A program made the translations under genes and the position numbers. 64,000 nucleotides of DNA from Apostichopus japonicus (Eukaryota > Echinodermata > Holothuroidea > Aspidochirotida > Stichopodidae): the NCBI RefSeq assembly GCF_037975245.1, contig NC_092564.1, forward strand, positions 10,270,484-10,334,483, given 5' to 3'. Every line of letters starts with the position of its first letter. Within the stretch, counting starts at the first letter, position 1. Below the pieces are notes generated by a model. It did not search any database. It was given only the letters and a program-made list of their open reading frames with translations, and was not told the DNA's origin. Positions 26,243-36,787 of the stretch are shown here, in pieces.

Positions 26243-26676
26243 TAAGGGCTGTAGCTGTCTTCACACAATAAATCAATTTTGACTCAATGGCTTTAAAAAA
26301 TGAAACATAATTGCCAACAATAAAAGAGAGAAGAATAAGTTAATTAGAAAACTCCAGTTTCCAGACAAATGTTTTCAAATATTTGATTTTATTTGCTTAG
26401 TTTCGAGAGGAGAATTTTATGTGATGTCAGTTTGAAACTCAGCAATTAAATGTTCAACTTCTAATTAGCTTCTTGCCAGATCAACTTGGTAAAACCACAT
26501 ATAGTAACTATTTTCTTTGGTGTAGATATCATGCATGGTAATGAGTGGGAGGGGTTAACATGAAACTAGTATCAACATGTTGCTTGACCATTACAACATT
26601 TTTAATCTCTGGTTTATTCTGCTGATTGAATGTTTGTAACGGGCGGGACCAAAATAGATTTTAGCTGACATCTCTT

Positions 26677-26950
26677 GTTAGCTCCAATCTGAAGAATGGT
26701 AGGTTGGTTTGAGGTGATCCTTGCAGCAATGATGAGCTAAGGAGGGTCGTTATTGCTTTTTGGTGCAGATATTGTGCAACAAAATGAGTGGGCAGGGCTT
26801 AACATTAATAACTGTTAGCTCCAATCTGAAGAATGGTAGCTTGGTTTGAGGTGATCCTTGCAGCAATGACGAGCTAAGGAGGGTCGTTATTGCTTTTGGT
26901 GCAGATATCGTGCAACGAAATGGGTGGGCAGGGCTTAACATTAAAACCTG
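26677..26950. repeat. Tandem duplication, two copies of about 137 bp
   Basis: The block starting GTTAGCTCCAATCTGAAG occurs at 26677 and 26814 with few differences. A looser third match (GTAGATATCATGCATGG...GGGTTAACAT) lies near 26520. It lies in a presumed intron or spacer. Confidence 0.85.
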
Positions 26951-28153
26951 ATCTGCAATTGCTCACCAACCATATGTGGACCATATGTGGTATGACTAAA
27001 TTTTATTGTGCTGAGCAGGTTGGTTACACAATGCAATGTTTTCAGTGCTATTATTTTGCTGCATATTCATGAGATGTGTGACAAAATAAGGTTCAGCTGA
27101 AATTTCCTTATAAACACAGAATCGGAAGAATTTTATTCCATTTGAGTTGATACTTAACATAATGATACCTCATAGCCTGCAGGAATGGTCCGTCTCGTTT
27201 TCTTGGCAGATATTTTCCACTTTCGCCCATGTTTGTTGCATCTCAATCATCATTTCCAGCTTTTTCTAATATATGTAGAGCCTTAATTACTATTAAGTGT
27301 GTGCAAACCCCCTTCCCTCCCCCCACACACAAACAAACGCATACACAAATTACTCATGTTACATCATGGAAACCATAATGCATTTTACCTTGGTTGATTT
27401 TTCATATATTGAACAAACTAATATTAAGAAAATGTCCCTTAACATATTACTTAATTCAAAAGGGAATTGCGATATAGCATCATTACGGTAATGTTGCTTT
27501 ACCATTCCAATGTTGTTGTTATAGGAGAAATGATATACTGCTTAAATCTTCATGGTGGTGGCAGCAACCCAATGAGATTCCTGGCTTGCAGCCGACAATA
27601 TCAGGAACTTGGTCAAAGTTGGTTGAGTTGATAATCTAACACACTGTCTAGACTGAGTTTGCAGCAAGAACAGCCATCAAATTACCATTTCCCTAAAGAG
27701 TGGTGTAGCTGGGAACCACATTGCACTTTGCATGTGTGGCTGGAGTATTAATTTTATACAGGTTGTAAAACACTGCATGAAGTCACATTTATTCTTTCAT
27801 CAACATTGATCCTATCATCACAGAAATCCTCATAGAGGCATAAATTTCTAGAATAGGGACTGATATTGACCGACTTAAATTTCATCTGATCTTGAATTTG
27901 GTATGACCTCTATGTATTAACATATTCCTTAATTAACAAAGAAAAAAATGTAAATTTGTATTCAATATCCAATAAATGTCTCGGAGCATTTAAATTTTTT
28001 ATTGCAAGAAAGATTTTTTTAACAAAAGGAATCGATATACATATGAACATATCCACAGTGTACTAACACAAATAATTGCTGACCTGTGCTGTGATAGGTT
28101 GTTGAATATAGCTGTTGCATGTAATCCATAAATTTAATTATTCTATATTTCAG
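26951..28153. other. Non-coding interval
   Basis: I see no gene or named repeat here. Short frames lack motifs. Confidence 0.5.
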
Positions 28154-28195
28154 GAACTTGCAGCCAGTATCATCAGTACAAACACACCAGATGAG
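28154..28195 (+). CDS. Candidate small exon E (phase 0) downstream of the integrase-like exons
   Basis: The acceptor TATATTTCAG and donor GAG|GTTAGC bracket 14 codons (ELAASIISTNTPDE) in phase 0, which fits the phase-0 end of exon D. It is short and 2.4 kb away, so it may be chance. Confidence 0.3.
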
Positions 28196-28252
28196 GTTAG
28201 CAGCCCAAGTTTGAATATGATTCAAATATCCAATAGAAGAAATTTGAATTAA

Positions 28253-29988
28253 AGGTAGTCTGTATAGGCAACAAATTTTAGCATACTTTTCTGAAGATTT
28301 CAAAAATTACATTCCTTGAGATTCTTATTTCCAGATTGGTCTCAGACATTCTAAATGAACACACAAGATGACTGAATGTCTCAGTGAGGTAAATTTCCTC
28401 CAGGGTGGTAATGACAACAGTTTAAAATGTTGACCAAATGTGACCGTATTGGAACTTTTGGCATATTTGGGGCCAAACAAACCTCTGCCCCCCCCCCCCC
28501 CTGCACAATTTCCCACCACAACCTATGTTCTATATTTCTCTTTCACAATATATGTTACCTTCTTACAGGGAGAAACATGATCAAGGTCAATACAGCCCCA
28601 CAGTTATTGCATATATATCCAACTCTTGCAAAGAATACTGGTTTTTCTATTTCAAATTGAGTTTTCTGTTTCATTATTTTATGGATATAGATCCATGTTA
28701 TTGTGAATTTCTTGATCGTGGAAAATCACTGGCCATGCTCGAAAAGTCACATTAAATATTGTTAAATGTTTTTATTTCAGGAACAAAGCAATCCTGTAAC
28801 TGTAAAGGTAAGTAACCTAAGACATTACCCATGCAGCTTTAGAAATAAATTCATTAAGGCAGGGATTGCAAGCTACGGAGGTGCCAGACTTCATGTGACT
28901 TGATCCTCCCCACCTGGAAATGTTGAAAAATGGAAGACTTTTACTGTGCCAGGACCATATCCTTGACAAACTCCTATGCCTGGAGAAGGGAAAATCCCAA
29001 CCTATATGGGCACAATTGCAAGGGGCATTTTGTGATGTTCCAGCCCCATCCCAAGGATTGGCACTTATTGCAGAATATAATAATTTTCACTTCAACAATG
29101 AAGGTTTTAAGTTTTATTATCCCCCAAATATACTACATTTCCAACATGGGCACTCTCTTTGTCAAGTTCATGATACCTCTACTCCTTTCTCCCAGTAGCA
29201 TATTCCAACAAATGGTTATTAAGATATGATGTGTTTATCATTTTACTTGATGAGAGTAACTTTTCAGCTACAAAAGCTAGTGACAGACGTCCAAGAAAGT
29301 GCTTTGAAACATCAAGCAATCATAAAAAAAATAGATACAAATGAAGGCTGCAACCCTAAACTTTTCCACTTATATTGATGAGCCACCCATGTCAGATGTA
29401 GATTTACTACAAATCTAAATTTTCCTTCTTTTATAGCTTCTTTGCAGCATCATTTAACACTATGATGGACATAGCTCTGAATTAATGGAAGTAATCAAAG
29501 CTCTCTTCCACGCAATTTCAACCTGAACTTCATGGGCCTCCTGTCTCGCAAGGTTGAAACAGATTCTTCCAGAGTTTGATTCAACTGCACAGGAGGATGC
29601 ATTAGAATTCCTTGGTGCAGTTTATACATCATCATGCACTTCCTGTAACCAAAGCCAGTGCAAACTTTTAGATGAGTAAGAGATATAGATCCTTCTGTGA
29701 AAAGCATCAAAGCAACCCCTCAAAAAATAAGTGAACTTTTCAATGTATTATTTAAATTTATGCCATGTTGGCCCAAATATTCAAATTTGGTCACCTTTGG
29801 TCAAAATTCTATAAACTGTTTTTATTGCAACTTTTGAGGAAATTTACCTCACAGGGACATTCAGTCATCTTGTGTGTTGATTAAGAATGTCTGAGAACAA
29901 TTTGGACTAAGGGCCTACATGAAAGTAACTTGTTAAAAACTTCTAGCAATTATAGCATCCTATAATTTGGGGCATATACAGACTACCT
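28253..29988. mobile_element. 1.7-kb DNA transposon with TTAA target duplication, non-autonomous
   Basis: Both ends are inverted: AGGTAGTCTGTATA at 28253, and TATACAGACTACCT ending at 29988. TTAA lies on each side (28249-28252 and 29989-29992). Imperfect inverted identity continues inward (AAATTWTAG). A second inverted pair lies sub-terminally: 28337-28410 against 29838-29900, both containing ACACACAAGATGACTGAATG in opposite orientation. TTAA duplication is typical of piggyBac and Kolobok superfamilies. No transposase is recognisable inside; the two overlapping frames near 28920-29230 have no known motif. Confidence 0.8.
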
Positions 29989-31795
29989 TTAACATTGAAA
30001 CTGATTGGGAATTTGCTTTAGGTTTGCAGGGAATTAGTCATTTTTAAAAGAGGTATCATGGCACCAGTTAGATCTGACTGATAAACTTGCATCAATACAA
30101 TGAGGATGCACATTTTGTAAGGCTGGGTTTAGATGATAGTCTGTATCTGATTTATAAGTTTGTTGCTCTTAATAGTAATTCTGATAATTTTAAGTAAAAG
30201 CTGAATGAAAGTTTTCATTTATACCTGATAATCCAGAGGGTAAAGGAACAAATGGAAATTGCAATAGAAATGCAACATTGTTGTAATGAGTAACTTATTT
30301 TTTCCTTTCCGGGTACTTCCTCTTACATACAACAAATGAGATGAAGTGGACTTCCTGCAATGAGACTTGGCACTGTCGGGCAAACTCATATCCAGTAATT
30401 CCAATATATCCTAGTAACAAGGGCTATATGTCATGCTTGAGTATGCAGGGGAACCTTGAGGTGTGTCTAGATTGCAAAGATCTTGAAGGCTTTTGTGAGT
30501 CCTGGTGAGTTCCTGCAAACTCCCTGTTTTTGTCATATTGTTTTCATTCCATGCTGTTTTGTGATATGTAAAATTGTTTCAATATGTAACACAATGCATT
30601 TTTGTGAAGTAGCAGTATGTGTGTTTATGAGTGTAATGCTAAGAGCCTGTCATTACGATAACTCAATAAACTGACAAATGAACAGTAGTCAAATTCTGAA
30701 ACTATTAGTGATGTAATTTAATGGCCAGAATTCATACGTTGGAAATTTTCAGGTTTAGAATCCAGCTTGAGTTGAAATGATCCCATTGAGCAGTTCTAAA
30801 TACTGTATACAGGCATCTTTTCATATTGACTGTAGATCTCTGGTGTTATGTCTTTCACAATTTATTAATTTATTAAGTGTTGTGGAAAGAGTTAATTTCA
30901 CATAGGGTGACATGTATATGTGAAATTAATGAACTAGTTAATTGTATTTAATCGTCCAGTGTGACAAAATTACACTAAATCACCATTGTCGCCCTAAGTG
31001 GTGAGTTTATGCTATGTCGTCCTAAGTGTTGTGAAAAGAGTTAAATTTACCTAGAGCAAAGATGTCGCCTTAGGAGCTTTATGTGCAATTTACTATTTTT
31101 TAATTAAATACTTTGGTATTTGTATTAGGCAGAGGGATTATTATAAATAGCACACCATCAGTCCGGTTCTCCTTCAATACTTCTCTCCAGAAAGGACACA
31201 ATTTTCTGGCCAATGGTTCAAGAACGGGATTGATAAAGTATACCGTTTGTATTAGAAACCATTACTTCATCTAGCCAAGGATGTGAAGAATTATTAGTCT
31301 CCAGTAGTTCTTGATTTAGTGGTTCATATTCAATTCATGTTGAGTTTTCAGGAACTATTACCAGTTATGCAACAAATTTTTTTTCCCTGGCTCAGTCTCA
31401 TCCCTGTAGGTATATTACTATCACTAATCTGGGGAAATTGCATTTAAAATATAAATATGTTTATCAGCTGGTCAACAGTTATTTAAGGTATCATTTAATT
31501 GTTTTCATTTACTCCATTAGTGGTTTTCCCTTTTCCAACAGCTTTACTGGAAAGACTCTTGCTCAGCCGCATTACACAAACACTTTACGAACAGAATACT
31601 GCAGATAGCTGATCGTTAACGTTGTTAGGAATCCACATGCAGTTCTGGTTATAAAAACAGTAAGAGACAAGATCTGTATTTCAATCTATGTTTATGGTTA
31701 ACTACGATTAAGAATAATGAATTGTAATTTTAATAAATGAGCCCTTCAGTACTGATAACCAGGATTTTAGTTATCTATTTTTTCTTTCTTTACAG
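29989..31795. other. Non-coding interval
   Basis: No gene, RNA or repeat family is recognised. Confidence 0.5.
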
Positions 31796-32515
31796 TACAG
31801 AAATGCAGGGTTGCACTACACCATTTCCCACAGAGGAAGTATGGCAGAAAACAGGTGGAATTTTACATATAAATGCCAAAAATGTGCTGGACAGAAAGGT
31901 TCAATAAACTTTCGGAACATTGACACCTCATTCACTTACATGAGGAAACCTTTTCTCATAGATGTTGAATAAACACTTGTAAGAAGATTAACATGTAGAA
32001 TTGGTTCTGAAACTAAATCAGTATTTATGAACTCCTCACATCTATGATCTCACCATAAAAGAACAGAAGCAAGTTGTTGAGTTTGAAGAGTTTATTAAAG
32101 CAACTTATAATTAGGAAAAAGTTTCATATTCAAGAAGAAATCAAATTTCAACTTTATGATAAAGAATGGGATGATTGCAGGTGGGTGGGTGTGAAAAACC
32201 TCTCAGCTACCTCAAAGGGGAAAAGTGAAAGTAATACCCATCACCTCAGAGCTTATACCATCACAGACTTACACTCACTAAGTAGTACATGTAGCTTATT
32301 TGATAGGGAAGTTGTAGGTCTGGTGAGTAGCCTACTTCTGTGCAGTGTAGCAGAGCAAAAGCGACAGAAGTTGAAAAGCAAATATTACTACACAATGTGG
32401 TGTAAGAATCAGCTGAACTGAGCCCCAAGCTGCATTCAGAATAAGCTTAGGCCTATATACATTTAGAAATACTGTATGTAACTGGAAAGCTCACACCTTT
32501 GCAATTTCAGACCAA
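31796..32515 (+). other. Interval with one unassigned 115-codon frame (32074-32421)
   Basis: A good acceptor-like run (TTTTTCTTTCTTTACAG) ends at 31795, and short open phases follow. The frame at 32074-32421 has no recognised domain. I cannot support a gene, although the stretch may hold unidentified exons. Confidence 0.25.
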
Positions 32516-32524
32516 GATTGGATG

Positions 32525-32900
32525 GCATGGGCTGATGGCATAAATGAAAAGTTGGCAAAACATACATCAGCCCCAGCAAATTACACAGAGGGATGCAGAA
32601 TGTGGACAGGTGCCTACACCATCAGTTAGCCAGGGGCACCAGGATATGGCATTATTTTCACAATGCTAACCCTGGCAGCTAAGAGAAGAGGCAGCAGAGT
32701 CCACATTCTGACATATATGCTCTTCAAAGTATTGTGCAAAGTAAAGAAATCTTAAGGACCAAACCATTTGACATCTCCTACATATGCCACAACAGCCTAC
32801 ATGTGGAGAGAGGTGTCACATCTCTCAACAGTATCTTTCAGTGCAACACAGCAGAAAGCCTTGAAAGTTTGATGGCACTTGCCAAGTTTATGGTCATCAG
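32525..32900 (+). pseudogene. Relic of a His-Me finger (HNH-type, zinc-loop) endonuclease domain
   Basis: One frame reads EGCRMWTGAYTIS, TAG, then GAPGYGIIF and KRRGSRVHILTYMLFKVLC. After a frameshift near 32750 the next frame reads FDISYICHNSLHVERGVTSL. The set GCxxWTGA...GYG...RVHxLxYMLF...DISxxCHNxL follows the conserved layout of the zinc-binding-loop homing-endonuclease (His-Me finger) family. In that family the Cys/His residues bind zinc and the SHLCHN block carries the catalytic His. Here that His is Tyr (SYICHN) and a later Cys is His, and there is a stop and a frameshift, so the copy is dead. In animals such domains are usually found in mobile elements. This is motif recognition only. 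Confidence 0.5.
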
Positions 32901-32929
32901 CTTGATTGCCTACTTCCCTGACTGAGTGA

Positions 32930-33559
32930 TACTGTTTTAACTCATAACAGTGAGTGTGGATAGACTCAGTTTACAAATTACTGGCATCACTGATACATAT
33001 TGTCATCTTCATCATCAGTGTAGTTTTTCATCCTAGAGTAACTGGTCATGAATCAGTTGATCTTTCTTATAGATACTGGACTGGTTTATGTTTTTAGTTC
33101 TACCATGCAGCTTGTACTTTCTGAGTTGTGCTCTCCTCCATCTGTATGCTCTGCCTCTCTTACGTAATTCATCACATTGCTGTTTTCTTTGCATCTATTT
33201 CAGAGTCTGGATACATGGACTATTTGAGCTCACTTTTAATACTGCAGCTTCCATCTTACTGGCTATGGACTCTTCAGGCACACTATATGTTATGTGTATG
33301 GAACTGTAGTCCCTGTACTGATCCAATGCACAAAAGTGTGGTACTATGTTTTGGATTGGTCACAGGGAAAGCCTTATTGATGACATCTGCTTTTGAGTGG
33401 AAGTCTCAAAACGAGTGGACCATAATCATTTGCTGCAGGTGGGTGTCTCAGATATTTTGTTAGCTTCCTGCTGTCAGTGTGGGATATGAGCAGAGAACCC
33501 TTTGCAGCATTTGGCATAAATGGAAATGTGTACTTCCTCAATGTTGATAAAGTGCTTTT
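32930..33559. other. Non-coding interval
   Basis: I see two overlapping short frames (33088-33463) of hydrophobic composition without family motifs. No supported feature. Confidence 0.4.
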
Positions 33560-34225
33560 GATATTTCAGATATAAGAAATTTATTGACCATAAAAATTGG
33601 CATTCAGTCCATCTCAGTAAAACAGACAATAAAACAATCATAAATACATTGAAAATACATAAAAATCTGATTCCTAAAACGAAAAATTAAGACTACTATG
33701 TCCATATTCTGACACATATATTTGGCCTATTTCCTACATAATTCATTGGCAAGGTTGAGAATAGCCCTTTGCAAGAAAGAACACCTGTATCTCTCGGTTC
33801 AGCAACTCATGACAATTAGTCTGCCTGTTTGATTGCTGTAATATACCCGATGCCCCAGAGGATGTTGGGATGACATGATTGACTTCATATTACTCTGTGA
33901 TACTCTGACAAGCAACTCATCTACTGAACTGAGGTCATGTGACCGACAAACTTTCCTTGCTTTAGAAACTAGTCTACTTAACTTGGTCATGTCTCTAGCA
34001 GTAGTATTTTCACCCCACGCGGCTAAACAGAATGTAATGGTGGTCTTGATTGCCGATTTTAATATAGAACAGAGAAATAACAGTTGGTCTAGTCCGAATA
34101 AATTAAGCTTCTGTAATAGGAACATACGCTGATTAGTTTTTGCTAGAATACGTTTTACATGTTCATCCCACTCCAATTTATCAGTGATGGTTTCTCCCAG
34201 GTATTTATAAGATTGTCAAGCGCTT
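33560..34225 (-). pseudogene. C-terminal end of a second CR1/Rex1-like LINE reverse transcriptase
   Basis: The minus strand encodes KYLGETITDKLEWDEHVKRI (near 34225-34165), AKTNQRMFLLQKLNLFG and TTITFCLAAWGENTTARDMTK, continuing to HPLGHRV and SGRL. These are the usual post-catalytic blocks of CR1/Rex1-type RTs (thumb, YC..WG/AWG region, basic C-terminus). The FADD core and everything upstream are missing, so this is a 5'-truncated copy. Its wording differs from copies A-E, so it is another family. The stop-containing tail runs to about 33560. Confidence 0.7.
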
Positions 34226-34262
34226 CTTAGTCACAGTTTTTGCAGGAACATATCAGAGGAGA

Positions 34263-34800
34263 TTACTGCTTTAATATAGTCAGTGCTCTGCGGAGTGACT
34301 TGAGTAGGTGAACTTGATCTAACAGGTTAAGTTCACTTTCAGAATGAGTAGTTACAGCCATTGTACTACTGAACCTTTTACATGCCTTGCCATCAGCATC
34401 AGTTGTGAGACACTTGACCATTAGTGGATTCTTACCTGTTAGTAATTTGGATTCACAAATCTTTCCACCATTTTGTTCATCTCCGAAATAGGGCATCTTT
34501 GCTGAACAGCCCTCATTGCCTGGACTTTGTACCTTGTGATCCCTTCTTCTTTTCATTTCACCCATTAAGCACAACTTGTTACTGTGATGGTAACCAATAA
34601 CAAATGTATCCATGGTGACATTCACAACTATTACATCTCTGCATTGGCTTGCAGGGGCAAATGGAGTCTTACTTCTTGCATTATACTTAGAGGGTTGTGA
34701 TATTGATGATCATATTCTGCCTGAATTGGAAAGTCTTTGGAGAGGCCATGCAGTTGCAGTGTCTTCTTAATTAGAACCCTCTTTTGTGCCATATTATTTT
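34263..34800 (-). pseudogene. Transposase-like fragment (possibly Mutator-type), unconfirmed
   Basis: The minus strand has about 120 open codons, with upstream open sequence in the same strand (TPFAPASQCRDVIVVNV). Notable blocks are DTFVIGYHHSNKLCLMGE, KRRRDHK, and LMVKCLTTDADGKACKRF. The layout resembles uncharacterised animal proteins annotated as Mutator-like transposase domains: a conserved Asp in (T)TDADG, preceded by a His-rich block. I could not place the other catalytic residues. It may instead belong to another mobile element or to a host gene. No inverted ends were found. Confidence 0.35.
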
Positions 34801-34826
34801 TGATTAATTTCTTTCATTACATGTAG

Positions 34827-34977
34827 GTACAAACTGGTTGTAGTGTACTGACCACAGGACTGGGAGGAGACATGCTGTTGAGCAATCTACGAGCTGCACT
34901 TGAACTGCCCACTACTCAGAGGAAGCGGGGTCTACCCGTTCCTGGGAAAGGCATCCATACCTGGCGCTCATCCTGTA
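34827..34977 (+). CDS. Candidate exon of unknown gene
   Basis: The acceptor TTACATGTAG and donor A|GTAAGT flank 151 bp open in one frame: VQTGCSVLTTGLGGDMLLSN, then TTQRKRGLPVPGKGIHTW. The sequence is G+C-richer than its surroundings. I do not recognise it. It may be a further exon of the integrase-like gene upstream on the same strand. Confidence 0.35.
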
Positions 34978-35529
34978 GTAAGTAATGTTTATATGTACAT
35001 GCTATTGTGTCTGGGCTGGGTAAAATATAATTCCTTATCCTAGGTTGCCAGGGTCAGCTCTGTGCATCGTTGTCTTTGTAGAGAGTTTCAGAGTATGTTT
35101 GGTAGACCAAACCAACTGTGAATAGGAAATAACGGCTTTCAAACAGCATGTGTGTGTATTTGATTAGATGTGTGTGTGCGTGAAGCTATGGGGTTGGAAT
35201 GGGATTTATTGTGATTGGTGATTACCCAGTATGTGAACATAAAGCATTGGATATTATTTATAATTCCTTTTGAAACAGGATTACTGGAGCATGAAGTTGA
35301 TGGACAAATTTAGGAGTGAGAGGAACACATGCAAGCAGTAATGAGGAGAAGAAACAGTTAAGTGACACCTGTTCCACTGAAAAATAACCAAGTAGATGAC
35401 CCAGCTAGCAAACAAAGGCATAAAATGTAAGTACAGGTATAACTTTTGAGAATGAAGCTCATCTTGAGGAAAATAGACATCATTAAATAATTAACCTACT
35501 AGACTAAAATTGCAATATGCAGTCCTATT
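34978..35529. other. Spacer between candidate exon and LINE copy E
   Basis: No supported gene. Confidence 0.4.
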
Positions 35530-35552
35530 CACAAATTTGATTTGATTTGTTT

Positions 35553-35629
35553 ATCACGTGAATATATTCAATGTGATAGGAAGTCCTCTAAAAAACCTTC
35601 AGATGGCTTAACAAAGTAGAGGACTCCCT
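35553..35629 (-). other. Two adjacent 3'-terminal RNA stem-loops, LINE copy E
   Basis: On the minus strand, GGGAGTCCTCTA pairs with TAGAGGACTTCC (35578-35629). It is followed by ATCAC/GTGAT (35553-35577) and then the AAATC tail. Confidence 0.78.
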
Positions 35630-35639
35630 GTAAAGAAAA

Positions 35640-35904
35640 GGAAAAAGAAAACAAAATATATAAGAAAAAATGAACATGTTCAATTAATAAGATGCAATAA
35701 TTTTTGAATAAAGTTTCTTCTGAATGATTTTGCAGAAGGTTTATTTGTAATATTGTCTGATAGAGAATTCCATGTTTTGATTGTACGTGCCCTTAGTGAT
35801 AACATCCCCATTGTAGAATTATACCTGTTATCATGTGCATTGCCTGAAGATCTGGTATTGTAATGATGAATATCACTGTTACATATTAAGTAGTCATAAA
35901 CATA
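35640..35904 (-). pseudogene. ORF2 C-terminus of LINE copy E (beyond the insertion)
   Basis: The minus strand reads VYDYLICNSDIHHYNTRSSG, then STMGMLSLRARTIKTWNSL and FRRNFIQKLLHLIN before a stop near 35690. This is the same block order as the C-terminus of copy A (HNHQTRHCNNAH...RAVKTWNNL). It completes the RT interrupted at 36787. Confidence 0.8.
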
Positions 35905-36787
35905 TCAATTCCTTAGCGCCATTCCTTGTGCGCCACACGAACTGAGTTCGACCGCCTCAGTTTTAGGCCTATGACTTTACCATATAGACCATTTTCCTAC
36001 AGCCATAGCGTGAAAAGTTAATACCGAAAAAACTTAGTTCAAACGGCACTAAACAGAGAAATGTGTTGTCTCTAAAGTTCTGTTATTTTCTTAACAATAC
36101 AGTTCAAAATTCCACCGGACTTCGGTGATTTACGATGCAAGGTTAGTAAATATCGAACTCAAAACCTTCATTGAAAACACACAGTAAATACTGAAGAAAA
36201 TCACCATTTGATAGCCGTACTTTGTTTGCGTAACCATCCTCTTGAATATTCATTGACAAATTTAGTTCAAACGATTTTGGAAAGGATTTTTTCTTAACTT
36301 TACATTGATGTTAAATTCATTTTCATTGGTCACTGTCTTCAATCGGACCAAGTGCAATCCAATCGAATGTCTTCTAAGAAAAATGCAAGTTTCGCTTTCT
36401 TCAGTGGGCACGCCGTTACGTAATATGTGTATCCTGTACTCTGCAATAGGGTACAGCTACGCAATGCACAGTGCTCACCTACATCGCAACAGCCGAGTTT
36501 CGCTTTCAAAACGTCATATTTTATTGAACTTAATATTATTTCAAAGAAAATGACCGTGAAATATGCATCATAAATATTGAAGCAACTTAGTACCAATTAA
36601 TTTATCTACTGCAATCCTATAATTATAGAAACACCGTTTAAGACCCCCTGATGAATGGAATAGTCCAAACAACTTGTCCGCACAGAGCCACAGGATTTTC
36701 GGTCAAGGTGATGAGTCATACGCGTTGGTCAGTAAGAGGGCTATTTTGAAGAATGTTTAGTGTGCATTTTAGAAAGAAAGGAATTGA
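35905..36787. mobile_element. 883-bp DNA transposon with TA target duplication, inside LINE copy E
   Basis: The ends are TCAATTCCTT (35905-35914) and AAGGAATTGA (36778-36787), flanked by TA at 35903-35904 and 36788-36789. Removing the element rejoins the LINE reading frame so that WNGLLPNASY is followed by VYDYLICNS and HHYNTRSSGNAH, exactly as in copies A and D. The ends beyond 10 bp do not match, and the interior frames (36305-36596) show no transposase motif. The superfamily is unknown; the flanking ATAT also permits a 4-bp duplication with 9-bp ends. Confidence 0.8.

Noticed and set aside
25976-26245. 89-codon frame
   Set aside because: Entirely inside the MITE and runs into its inverted end.
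28781-28807. Nine-codon exon (EQSNPVTVK) between good AG and GT sites
   Set aside because: It lies inside the TTAA transposon and is too short to support.
28920-29229. Two overlapping frames of 92 and 99 codons
   Set aside because: Inside the TTAA element; no domain, and both frames open over the same bases.
36305-36596. Overlapping frames of 82 and 85 codons on opposite strands
   Set aside because: Inside the 883-bp DNA element; no transposase motif.
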